NCBI GenBank assembly: GCA_933228895.1
Contig: OW121854.1
Location: forward strand, 53,300,609 to 53,364,608
Source of the DNA: Platycnemis pennipes
Taxonomy: Eukaryota; Arthropoda; Insecta; Odonata; Platycnemididae
Reading direction: 5' to 3'
Length of the DNA stretch: 64,000 nucleotides
Part shown: piece by piece, positions 22,561-33,308 of the stretch
How positions within the stretch are numbered: the stretch's first letter is position 1
Layout: every line of letters begins with the position of its first letter
The notes under the pieces: model-generated
The model's input: the letters and a program-made list of their open reading frames with translations, nothing else
Database searches by the model: none
What the model was told of the DNA's origin: nothing
Translations under genes and position numbers: made by a program

Positions 22561-24180
22561 TTATTCATGTGAGTGCCGAAAGGTGCCGTTGATGCGCATT
22601 CAAAGTGGTGGGAGTATACAATTTTGTTTCCCGAAGTTTTGCCTGCAATCGTTCCGCGCTCCTTTAAAATCACTGTCGTCGCTGTAATTTGTTATAAAGT
22701 TTTCCTAATGAGCGAGCAGGTTCGCATCAGGTGTGGAAAATTATCGTCAGAGTAGGGTAATGGAAGATGGTAGGTTCTCTTGTGATTATCTCACAAATAT
22801 CACCTAATGCTCATGAATATATACAGTTGTTTATGTATATAGGTATATTATAATAAAATACGTATAATACTATAGGTATTTTATTATCATTTTCTCATAA
22901 AAAATTTAGAACATTTGGTTATTTGTTCACCCTTTTTATAAAGTTTGCTACATGTCCTTGATAATTTAAAAAGATAATTATTTTTTTCATTTTCTTCATC
23001 AAATATTTATTTTTCTTCTCGTCCAATTGGAAACAAAATCTTATGTTTTCTTTAACTCTCCAGTTAACTTTCGCTTAACCTTTAACGTTGGGGGTTTGCC
23101 TTCGCTTTAACGTTGGGGGTATTTGGGAGTAAACAAAATTTGTATTCTCATTTAAATATGTTGCTGCAAATATTTATTAAGATGTGGAAGGAGTAGGTGC
23201 ACTAATAAGTTTTTTTTTCGTTTTCTTTTGCCTCCCAACTTGAAATCGTGCGTTAAGTATGTTATCGATATTTTTGGATTTTGAAATTAATAGAAATTGG
23301 CTATAATTCGATCTATTGTAGAGACTTTGCTTGAGTTTTGACGGATATCAGTAGTGCATACATATGAACAAGGCATCCATTAAAGCTGAATTTCTATAGT
23401 ATCAAATTTAGGATCAAAGACAAAAAAATATTTTTACCCTTCCAAAATTTGGCTTATATTTTTTTTGACCAGCTGTAGGAATGAATTATGACAAGTTGCC
23501 AAAATTAATATTTTCTCTAAAGCCATGACTGTAATTGAATAATCAAATATTGATTAATTAAAGACGATATTTCCAAAATGATTAATGTATTTAATAGTTG
23601 ATGAAGACTGAACCGACTGACAGACTGAAGGGCGATTATTGCGTTTTGAGAAGAATTAGTCTCTAATTTTCTTATAGCATTTTTGCAGTCATTGAATTGG
23701 TTCAATACCAATGGAATATACCTTCCATTTATAATGAATCACCAAATCAAAATGTATCAAAATAGTTTAAAGGTCATTTGGGTTTTGTTCCCGGTGTGTT
23801 AAATAAATCTTGGCAACCACATTAGCATCTCTTCCGCCATTATATTTTTTCGTGACTGGATAATGACTGCTGGAAGATATCATAGGTTATAAAGAGATCG
23901 TCGGTATTTGGTTGACCTTATCTCTTGGGTTTCATATTCTCTCTTTCAATCATATGTTATACTTATCTATATGTTGTCTTTTTTCCAAATGTTCCTCGGG
24001 AGAGTTTAGTGTCCAATGTAAAATAAAATGAATTATTTTATCAACGTCACGATAAATGTTATCCTCATTTCATTTCATCTTGCCGTGTCATTACAGCCCT
24101 ACTCATTGTATATCACCACAGTTATCGATGCATCGGTATCCAATTAGATTTCTTTCTAAGCATCGGATATCGGGGTCATC
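22561..24180. other. No gene seen; small repeats
   Basis: AT-rich. A perfect 11-bp inverted repeat lies at 22851-22861/22876-22886 (TAATAAAATAC, 14-nt loop). TTTAACGTTGGGGGT occurs twice, at 23081-23095 and 23106-23120. No coding sequence is seen. Confidence 0.55.
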
Positions 24181-24715
24181 CATCATGGTGCCATGTCGGT
24201 CCTTGCTTTCCCGTTTCATTTTCCATCCTTCAAATAATTCTTCCCGCTCCCATTTCTTTCTTTCTTCCATAATTCTTTCCCACTGCCTTTCCTTCGGATC
24301 GGGTCAACAATTTTCTAGAACACTTGGAAATTTGTTGAAGCGTGAAGTTTTTCGGTTGACATGGTCCCTGGTCTCGGATTCGGCACAGACTCTCGGCCCC
24401 CGAACTTACCCCACCCCATCGCATTCCCCATCCACGCTCAACTTTCCGTCCGCCCCCGGCTTTAGCACAATCGGAGGCGTCTGGATCGCTTGAGGGGATG
24501 AATGGGAGGATTTGACGGATGAAGAGGAAGGGGAAGAAAAGGTAGTTCCTTTGACTGAAAGGCATTCAGCTAGTCTTGGGTTCCCGGAGCTGTGTAGATT
24601 GAGAATGTATCTCGGAAATATTCTCCCCTTTCCTGCTCTGCTCGCCATGCAAGTATTTCAATTTGTTTCCCGGAATAAAAGAGCGGATAAACTACCGGTT
24701 CTGTAGTGGAGATTT
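24180..24715. other. GC-rich island
   Basis: Mixed GC-rich DNA with CpG. Overlapping chance frames reach 145 codons. GGAAATATTCTC at 24614-24625 matches the motif in the 10.9-kb island. Could be regulatory; no gene called. Confidence 0.4.
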
Positions 24716-25029
24716 CATTTCCTTTTGAACTTTTACGCCTTTCAGATGTTTCATGGAGCAGTGCAAGCTCTCAGTAAGACACGGAGGAGGGAAAGTAAAG
24801 CAATTAACGTCGTTTTTCAACACTAATTCCTGCGTTTCTGAAGATTATGAATACATGATTTAGTTGAATTAATTACCTTTGGCCCTTATACTTATTTTAT
24901 TATATTTTTCAAATCTTTCACATTAATTCTGATATTTTTTCCCCTTTAGAATGCCATTCAGATACTGTAGGCTGATGCCGGATAGAAAATATTGGCTATA
25001 TATTTCAAAACCCCTCCACATTTCATTTC
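24716..25029. other. No gene seen
   Basis: AT-rich spacer between the island and the Penelope-like element. A poor exon candidate near 24746 was rejected. Confidence 0.45.
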
Positions 25030-25655
25030 ATGTTGAAAAGGCTAAGTATCCCCCTCTCGAGTTCAAACTTCGATCACGAGCTACGAACCATTAAATTCAT
25101 TGCCTCTCATAATGGTTACAATGAAAAACTTACTGACAGGAAATTGAAAAGGAAAATGCCACTCAAGGCAAAAGCTACTCTGTACAATCAAACAGAACTG
25201 AAATATAGGGATATTCGATGGTGTAAACTACCGTACTATGGAGTATTATCACAAAAATTCCCGAAAGACAAATTCAGGGTGGCCTACTACAGTAATAATA
25301 TTTAAAGTGATTCTTGAACACAACTAAAGACAGGACAGACACATTGGATACAAGTGGAGTGTTTAAATTAAAGTGAAGAGATTGTGAAGCAGTGCACGTT
25401 GGACAAATGGGAAGGTCCTTCCGTACCCGTGCGGATGAGCTCAAGAGAAGTTTCCGGCAAGGAAATTCACCTCAGTCGCACTTCACGAGACATCTGCTAG
25501 GGGAGGGTCACGTAAGTGACTTTGTGCCGGAAATTTTGCACCTGAACGTAAAGGGGTGCAAGATGGACAATATAGAGGAATTGGACGTAAGGAGACACAC
25601 AAGAAATGGACTCATTGAGAATGAAAATGTGTTTGTGAATCACTCCCACTGCTAG
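25030..25655 (+). pseudogene. PLE linker and GIY-YIG endonuclease remnant
   Basis: The first frame (25030-25305) gives SNFDHELRTIKFIASHNGYN and LPYYGVLSQKF followed by FRVAYYSNN. This is the typical RT-to-endonuclease linker of Penelope-like elements. A frame change follows near 25310. The next frame gives DTSGVFKLK, a TGA at 25376-25378 where the family usually has a Cys, and then RDCEAVHVGQMGRSFRTR. GVF...HVG is the GIY-YIG pair, and the Arg of FRTR and the Glu of NIEELDV match its conserved catalytic positions. The frame ends at the natural stop near 25653. The domain would cut DNA for target-primed insertion, but the frameshift and stop show that this copy is dead. Confidence 0.85.
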
Positions 25656-25780
25656 AGGCCTACCTTTCCTGGCGGGATAAGAATTCCTGACCCTCAACAG
25701 TGAGCCCCCCACACCCCCATTAGCACCTTCTCCAGCCGACCTAGTAGTTTCACCCGAAACAATGAAACCCACCACCTCTA

Positions 25781-25830
25781 ACCCCCCCTCCGCCTCTAAC
25801 CCCCCCCCCCTCCTCCCCTTCCCCGTCCCC
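25781..25830 (-). other. C-rich tandem, G-quadruplex-prone on minus strand
   Basis: CCTCTAACCCCCC occurs twice in tandem, followed by further C3-C4 blocks. The minus strand has at least four close G runs. It lies in the 3' untranslated part of the Penelope-like element. Confidence 0.5.
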
Positions 25831-25885
25831 GCTTCTTTAGGGTATATATACCAGCGACACAGACATTTTGACTTGTACCTGATGA

Positions 25886-26342
25886 TATCTATATCTACGA
25901 CATACCCTGCAAGCCACCTCAATGGTCTATGGCAGGGGGTGCATCCACATCAGGAACAATGACACAACAAACAAAAATGAACAACACAAAGAAACACTAA
26001 CCCTTTAAAAGTAATTAGGGTAAGAAAGAAAAAAAAAACAAAATCCCAATCATGCAGGACACACCCACTATAACCATGCATGACTTGAAACCCGACACCA
26101 ATTTCATAGATACTCATGCATGCAAAAGAAAGCAATGCATGTGAGTCAAACCTTGATTTTAACATGCACGAAATAAAAAAATACTATCAACCTACTCTGA
26201 ATATTACCTCTATATTTATTACCGATTTACATGATGTCTAACTTTCTGATCTTGAATCGCACGTTAAAAAAATGACATTTTAAACCTGCCCGTCCTGCAA
26301 TCCATCTCTTAATTTTATTAGAATGTCGAGCCTACCATTATA
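25886..26342 (-). mobile_element. CR1/jockey-like LINE, 3' end, inserted in the PLE
   Basis: The 457-bp sequence is the inverse complement of a large part of the copy at 60738-61434. Both share the last codons around IDCRT, the region GAAATTGGTGTCGGGTTTCA, the block TGGATGCACCCCCTGC, and an end like AGGGTATGTCGTA...AGATATAGATA. TGATGA at 25880-25885 and again at 26343-26348 is a 6-bp target-site duplication. It is 5'-truncated within the end of the RT frame and carries no complete domain. Confidence 0.88.
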
Positions 26343-26405
26343 TGATGACGCCAATGCGTTGACACTAGTACTGCCAAATAAATCTAAGTGGAAATATGCA
26401 TAGAT

Positions 26406-28335
26406 ATTGGTTTCTTTATTTAAATCCTGTTTGTTGATACTCTATAAGGGTAAATAATTAAAACTTTATGCGTAAGGTCCTCATATTCCGTTCTATTCTT
26501 GCTGATATTTGATCGTAGAATCTAGGTCGCGTATGTCCCATATGCATTGCGAATGATCATATAAGTTTGCACAAAGAATAGGCAATCTTTGAAACTAATT
26601 TTGATTTAGAATCAACCTTTCCGTAGCGCACAGCACCCATTTTGACAAATCTAAAGTTGTAATCGTATCTGAAATGTTTACGAGCAGCAACATGACAAAT
26701 ATTTTTGTCTATACGTTTTCAGGCAGCTACAGATGATCTTTAAATTTAGCAATCATGTAGTCTTCCGAAAAGAGTATTTACTTTTATCTATCTACTGGTC
26801 CATCTCCAATCAGAATGCTTAAGGTATACTTAGCCTAAATTTACCAGATTTTGAAAGTAGCTAATACTATTTGTTTGTGGAAAGAAGCTCATTTCCCTGT
26901 AGATTAGGGATTTTTTTTTCTTTTATACTTAAGAAAGGAGTTTGGATCACCTTGTGCCCTCTTCTGTTGGAAGAGTCGCCCGTATTGTTAAAAAGTTGAA
27001 CATTTCTGATACAGCAAAAGAAGTTGTCAAGGACCCCTTTAGCCCCTCCAGCTAACTTACTCCATCACAAATTCGCTGTGTACATAAGCGAAAGAACAGC
27101 ATGGAAAGTTATAAAGACAAATGAAAGTAAAAGCGAAGAAAAAGGTGAATGCCAACGAGCAAGTTTTTACGAGTTAGTGAAGTCAGGGAAGTCAGTCCCA
27201 GGGGAACTGTGCCATAGACAGGAGAAGAGGGAAGTTGCTGGGATAACAGTGAGCAGGAACTGCCAGGTTGCTCAGAAAGGAGGTGAAATTCCGACGGTGT
27301 GCCGAGAAAAATTTAGTTCGCAGTTTCATTCTCGGTACGTGTTCCGTTAAATGCCTTTTTCACTCATATGGATCAGCGTTATTCTTTGTCTATTCATTTG
27401 TTCTTTTACGCTCCCAATGAATGTTTTTTCTCCATTGGATGGTGAGCACCATGGTGAGGTTTTATTGAAGCTCTTCGTTCCAAGTAAATTGTTTTTCTGT
27501 ATATTAAAATCCTCTTCTTTCGAAAAATTATAGATGGAAGCCAAATGGTCGGCAGCATTTGCACACTAAATTACACATTATGGGTTTTCTCTACTATACT
27601 AGGGTTCCTTGCTCATGTGCCATAGAATTATTTTTTTAAGCACAGGAGAATCTCTATCCTCGACAAAAATTGTGAATTTATCCCTAGCATCTTCTTCTAA
27701 CTAAATAACTTGAATTCCTGGGCACAAGTTTTTTGCCGTTTTTATTAAGAGAAATGTGAAAACTTCCTTTTCAAAATAATGAGTGCCAGTTTGCGATTCT
27801 AATGTAGGAAAAGAAATAGTTTCTGTTGTCAATTTCAACCCATTTATAGAGAATATTACAAACTACGTTAAGAGGGAGATTTCGCCCACCATATATCCTA
27901 TGCAGACTTGTCCCTCCCTATTTGTTGTCGATTTTCCAGGAAGCATTTTCACTCACGGTAAATGAAAAATAAATTCCACGGCTCTCAATCTGCATCTTAG
28001 ATATGCATATATATTATCCCCGTTGATTCTTTTAAATACCGCCTTCTGCATGCTATATTCTGCATGCTTCTGCATGCTTTTTACGAGTCAGGAAGAATGT
28101 GTGAAAATTTTGCATAAATATTGCCAAGAATTTATCATGATCCTATTAAAAGTCAACTCTTAATTTGAGAAATTGTACAACCATAGTTCTCCCTTGATTT
28201 GTCGTAAAAAAAAGTCATGTATTAATTGAGACAGTGCAACTAATAAGCATTCTTCGTATGCAACCCAAGGGCTGGGCTTAAAGCCACCGAGTGCATCTAA
28301 CGGGTTGTGGATGGTGGGTTAACCTCTATAGGTAC
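26406..28335. other. No gene seen
   Basis: AT-rich. An open frame at 27024-27350 (108 codons) lies in slightly richer DNA but has no recognised domain and no splice context. CTGCATGCT repeats three times at 28045-28081. Confidence 0.5.
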
Positions 28336-29020
28336 ACTACATCTACATCTACATAATACCCTGCAATCCACCATAAAGGTGTGTGGCAGGGGGTGAACTC
28401 TCACCAAACATGCACCACATATCATGCATAAAAAGGAATTAGTACTTGTATAGGTACTGTTCAAAACTACGCTATTTAAAAAAGATAAAAAAAGCAAAGC
28501 ATACATGTAAAAACATGCTTTTAGTTGGGTTAGCTTTAAGTTCTTAAACCAACATGCAGCTACCATTGCTACACTCGTACTGGATATATTTACCGTTATT
28601 CATATCCCTAATAGTACGAGGAAAAAAGGACATTTTGATTATGTCAGCTCGGCAATCAATTTCTCTAATTTTGTGATTATGGTCCAGTCTACCATAGTAA
28701 TTTGGGGTCCGCAAAATATTTTTAACATCATCACTGAATAATGGTCTTGGAAATTGTTTAAGAGATTTCTAAATTTCAACTTGCGATCTGACAATGATTC
28801 AAAATTTAATTCATTTAATAGACTGGTTACGGTAATAAGGTTATCATACAGTCCCTTTACAAATCTTGCCGATCTTCGCTGCACACGTTCAAGTTCGTTA
28901 TTTAGACCGATTTCGTAGGGATCCCATACACTGGCGGTATATTCCAAATGAGGTCTTAAAAGTGAGAAAACGAGATGAGACAGTTCCGTTCCAGAAAAGC
29001 AGTAGTGCACAGCATGCAAC
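28336..29020 (-). pseudogene. CR1/jockey-like LINE, RT C-terminal part and 3' UTR
   Basis: Read leftward, the frame begins with LLRPHLEYTASVWDPYEIGL and continues as ELERVQRRSARFVKGLYDN, then LNELNFESLSDRKLKFR, and ends near IAELT at 28639. The SVWDPY and QRR-ARF blocks are the hallmark end of CR1/jockey-type reverse transcriptases. After the coding end comes a 3' UTR with the inverse of CAGGGGGTGAAC, and a tail of TGTAGATGTAGATG ending at about 28336. GGTAC on both sides (28331-28335 and 29021-29025) could be a 5-bp target duplication, but it is short. The copy is 5'-truncated before the catalytic core, so it is not functional. Confidence 0.82.
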
Positions 29021-29164
29021 GGTACTCCGACGCGATATTGGATAAATATCAATAAAAATAAAACTAATATATCGATCAGTATGCAGTAAAAGAAATAGGC
29101 CAATACCGAGGAAATACCAGAAAAAAGAGATGAATGATGTGAAAGATTATTCACACGTGGAAAA

Positions 29165-29570
29165 GCGGAACAACCAGTGATTGAAGAGACATTACAGCTG
29201 CAGTGGTGACCTAGCATGAAACTTTTGAGATACGATGCTCCAGAAAAATAATGAAGTTAAATGGATCGACCAAATGACAAAGGATCAAATTCTGAGAAGA
29301 GTTTGAGAAAACATAAGTCTATCATAGCTCTTAGGAGAAAGCAGGTCACCTAGGTTGGTCATATCTTGAGAGAAGATGGTCCCATGAAGATAATTGCCAA
29401 GGGAAAAGTGAACGGGAACAATGGCAAACTAATGAAATCATATGGAATATATGGATCAAGTAGTGAATGAATGTGTAAGACGAGAACTATACGAATATAA
29501 ATAAGTTAGCCGGTAGGGGAATCACAAGTTGAGCTAGTTCAAACCAATCAGGGAGATTATTGACTGAGGA
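29165..29570 (+). pseudogene. RTE-like LINE remnant, very decayed
   Basis: The DNA aligns with the RTE copy at 8755: ACATTACAGCTGCAGTGG (for TAAVE), AATGGATCGACC (for WID), then GGTCATATCTTGAGAGAAGATGG and AACGGGAACAATGGCAAA (for the HV/I-RHDG and NGKNGNGK blocks), ending near CAAACCAATCAGG. All frames are stop-ridden. It lies back-to-back with the LINE at 28336-29020, which is in the opposite orientation. Confidence 0.72.
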
Positions 29571-31484
29571 GTATGCGAGATAGATACGATGCGGATGGAA
29601 GTGTGTGTTAAGCCCTAGTGTTTTTCACAGCAGCACTTTTGATACATAGGTATTTTAAAAAGCGTATGCTGCAATGTTTTAGTTAGGACAACGATGTTTT
29701 AACATAACGTTATTTTATTAAGGCTATCGTTCTAAAATACGTAACTTAACTAATTTATTTTCGCTAAATGATACATTTCCTTATTTGTTTTTTGTGGAAC
29801 TTATAGTGTGAAGAGGGAAATAACAGCTCTTGTTGACTTTGAAAAAATTAAAGAGAGAAATTATTCAGCCATTAGCAAATGATTCGCCATAAGTATATTA
29901 AAAATGTGTACCGTGCCTTACATCTTTTTCGTGTTTGAGCTAGTAAACACCGTAGCGTTTTATTCCATAACGGCAATGAAAAATGTGAAACTGAAACCAG
30001 CGAGGGTAAAACCAATATCTGTGCTAAGCATGTCTTTTCGACGCCAAGAAAAATTACTCAGCCGATGGTTATGGGATAGAAAATTGTTGGGAGATACTTT
30101 CGCCATGTTAACATTCTGTGCAATACGCCGTATGGACACATGGGATACGGAAGCATGTCGAAACCCGCGCAGATTGTGGTGGCTAGTCAAAGTTGATATT
30201 CCAAAGAGCGGGACATCGCTTAAAGTGGGCGAGCATCCTTTCTGAGCCGTAGAGGAAAGGGTTTGGATGAGAAAGATATATTGCACCACGAAATTGTTTT
30301 TATTTGGTAGTATACGACGTGGGCGGGAGGAAAAGGAGGGAAGTATAAAATTCGGGAGTAAAATATACGGAAGGAAGCAGAGGGTCGATAAAGGTCTTTG
30401 GGTTTTGCAAGAGAGGGAGGATTTATTTTCCTTCTGGAATATCCACTAGAGTGAATAGAGGGAATTGGTGAAGTTAATGATGTTGCCGTGGATTTCCTAC
30501 GGAGTGTGTTGAGACTCGGTGATGGTGAAAAACTTAAGCAAGAAACACTTTGGGATTTACTAGCCTTACGTTATCCTGAAGTGCTAATCATTGCATGTGA
30601 TGGATAGTTAGCAGAAAATAAAGACTGGTCGTAATTGAAGTCTGATGCGTAATTCCTAGATGTATCTTGGAAGTATTCCATTTAGTTGACGTTCTCTCAA
30701 GCACTTACTAGGTGTGGCGAAGGAGCATTAAATTTAAATTAATGTAGTGTGATTTACGTCTATTTCCCGATTTGAGTTTTGAAGGATGGAGTTATAACGC
30801 GTACGAGGATCTACTTCGTGTTCGGACAAGCCCCGGTTTACCCTTCAGGTGCAAAAGTGACAAGCAATTAAATGTACCGATTAAAAACCAAAGATCAAGC
30901 TGTAAGAGCAAACAGGATTTCTGGCACCTAATTTAATAGCCAAAGGAACGATAAACATTTAAGACAGGAAACAAAGGCTAGAATTCCCAAATTCCTAATT
31001 ATGCCAAAAATTATAATGTCAACACCATTGGAAAGTGAAACATCAAGAACAAGCCACAGAGGGGAGGACCTGAAATACCAAAATTAAGAAAAATCGATTG
31101 GAAAAAACGAAGAGAGAGAAAGAAGTGAGAGAGATGATAAAGGATTGCGGAATAGAAGAAAATGGTATTGATCATTGTTGATCGAACCGAGATGATTTAG
31201 AATGTACCCGGAGACACCACGGCTGCTTAATTTCTTGGGAATGAATTTGCCGTTTGAAACGACATATTTCACAAGAGGTGAAACAACTCACAATCGTATG
31301 GATTTTTCTCTGTGTTCGTTCTTGTTTACGTTCCACACGTTGATCGTTATACGTTGATGGATTACCTGGTGGAGAATTTAAAAAGGAATGTGAAGATCGC
31401 ATCGATTTCCTGTTAATTTGTTTAAAATCGAGAATTCAACTAATTGCCCTCGAATTACTGACAGTGGTATGAAACAGGTACTGT
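29571..31484. other. No gene seen
   Basis: AT-rich with purine-rich patches at 30300-30430 and 31040-31140. The 109-113-codon frames at 29904-30289 overlap on both strands and match nothing known to me. Confidence 0.5.
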
Positions 31485-31516
31485 AAAACAGTATTTTCTC
31501 TTAAAAATACTGTTTT
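31485..31516. repeat. Perfect 13-bp inverted repeat
   Basis: AAAACAGTATTTT at 31485-31497 and AAAATACTGTTTT at 31504-31516 are separated by 6 nt. The stem is perfect but short. It has no flanking terminator or known RNA motif, so its role is unknown. Confidence 0.6.
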
Positions 31517-31899
31517 CTCAGTGGCAATTAATAATTAGTATTTGAGCATTATTGTTAACCTTAATTATTTTGACTGATGAGAATCACCTTTTTCCTAACA
31601 CTAATGTATTCACCTCACACAATTTATGCCATCCACTGCCTTTGCATGGTCTGCAATACGCTTTTGTTGTGCTTATATTATCATATTTCCCTTCTTGATT
31701 AAAATCCATTTTGATGTACCTACTTCCAGTTTTACGAAACTATCCCCTTCGTACGGACCTGCAAGAGTTAGTGAATTACCCTCAAGTCATTTGATAGCAA
31801 ATCTCTGCAGATAACAGAAAGTATCGTAGGTCCCAACTTCCCACCTCTATTACTTGAGCATAGTTTATTTTTGACCTCCATAAATTAAAATTCTGCCGC
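31517..31899. other. No gene seen
   Basis: AT-rich spacer. Nothing recognised. Confidence 0.5.
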
Positions 31900-32530
31900 T
31901 GATGGAGCAGGCAGAAAACAATCAGACTCGTTACGGGGTCAAAGTGATTTTGGAAGCGGCCTCTCGGGTGCCAAGACCACAGGGTGAGGTGTTGAAGAGG
32001 CGGAAGCGTGGATTAGCAGTGCGGGAGAGAAGTTTTGTTGTGAAAGCGCCTGTCCATCCGCAGGAAGATGTCTTGAGGGCGTGGCTGGAGGGAAGGTAGG
32101 AGGAAAGGCGGCCGAGAGATGCCGAGAGGGTCAATAATGGAGAGGTTAGTGGGTGCGAGGATAAACAGGGCATAAATAGAATGTTAAATGATCCTCGGAG
32201 GCATCATAAAGGAGCTTATGTTCCGTTGAATACTTCATCCGATGCGAGATGGGGGAGGGTTATGGGGCAGGGGCGATAGATGGCAGGCCAGGCGAGTGGT
32301 TGGCTGGTTCGAAAGGGGATGGGGAGGGGGTTGAGAGATCTGGGAGTTGGGGGAGTCGAAGGTATCAGGGGAGGGGAGGCTTGAGTTTCACGATGGTGAG
32401 GGGGAAACTGCTGTTGACGGGGAAAAAGTAGGGAATTTCTTCAGGCGATGTGGAGAGAAAGGAGGCCGGAGCACTTTCCCTACTTCGCCTGAGCCGCGCA
32501 ACAAAAACTTTCTCTGAAGACCTCTATTGT
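31900..32530. other. GC-rich, G-rich island
   Basis: The + strand is strongly G-rich at 32240-32440 (GATGGGGGAGGG and similar) with CpG. Open frames of 60-80 codons lie on both strands and overlap. No protein family is recognised. Confidence 0.4.
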
Positions 32531-32582
32531 TTTCGATCCTTAACCATCAAAGTTTTCCCTACGCACTTAAAGCAGTTGTTGA

Positions 32583-33308
32583 TTTAACTTCCGTGGATTA
32601 TCAGTTTTAGCTTACGGTCGTATTCAAGTGTTTAAAAAGCTTCCTTGTTTCTTTTAATGAGACTTGATTTCTTGTTTCCTAAATGTGTGGAAGAATTTTT
32701 TAATATTAATGCGTAAAAATGAGCTATAATTAACGGGTAAAGCAGTATGGAAGTGTTTTATATTTTAAGAACTGATAGCAAATTGTAATCGGCAGTAATT
32801 ATAATTTATTAGAAGTATTAGTTATATTTTCCTCTCAATTCAGATTTTAATACCTGACTTCATCTGTTTCAAGATTTCATCGCATAGCATGTTCACTAAC
32901 TCTAAATCAGGTGAAACTTAGAGTAAAAATACCTTTTTAACACTGGAACTTTAACTTTCGTGGATCATCAGTTTTAGCTTACGTTCGTATTCAAGTGTTT
33001 AAAAAGCTTCCTTGTTTCTTTCAATGAGACTTAATTCTTGTTTCCTAAAAGTGTGGAAGATGTTTTTAATATTAATGCGTAAAAATGGGCTAGAATTAAC
33101 GGGTAAAGAACTGTTTTATATTTTAAGAACTGATAGCAAATTGTAATCGGCAGCAATTATAATTTAGTAGAAGTATTAGTTATATTTTTCTCTCAATTCA
33201 GATGTAATACCTGACTTAATCTGTTCAAGATTTCATCGCATAGCATGTTCACTTACTCTAAATCAGGTGAGGATTAGAGTAAAAATACCTTTTTTAGCAC
33301 TAAAAAAT
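32583..33308. repeat. Direct duplication, two copies of about 367 bp
   Basis: TTTAACTT(C/T)CGTGGAT starts the copies at 32583 and 32950. Both contain TTAAAAAGCTTCCTTGTTTC, GCTA(T/G)AATTAACGGGTAAAG, ACTGATAGCAAATTGTAATC, TTCATCGCATAGCATGTTCA and CTCTAAATCAGGTGA. Differences are scattered substitutions and small indels, including loss of about 10 nt in copy 2 near 33105. No open frame is present. It is a recent local tandem duplication, or two units of a longer-period repeat. Confidence 0.9.

Larger units (their letters stand above)
25030..26405 (+). mobile_element. Penelope-like element, 3' part, with nested LINE
   Basis: This is a 5'-truncated Penelope-like retroelement. It consists of the linker and GIY-YIG endonuclease region (25030-25655), a 3' untranslated part (25656-25885), then a foreign LINE (25886-26342), and the last PLE bases up to about 26405 (CCAAATAAATCTAAGTGG). 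The non-coding part contains CTGATGA, the conserved core of the hammerhead ribozymes carried by PLEs. The upstream RT domain is absent. The PLE is older than the LINE that splits it. Confidence 0.85.

Noticed and set aside
24746..24773. 28-nt exon between TTTCAG and GTAAGA
   Set aside because: The acceptor and donor are weaker than in the other three candidates. The frame starts with ATG by chance and nothing supports it.
27024..27350. 108-codon + frame
   Set aside because: No recognised domain, no splice signals at plausible ends, and only slightly richer DNA than its flanks.
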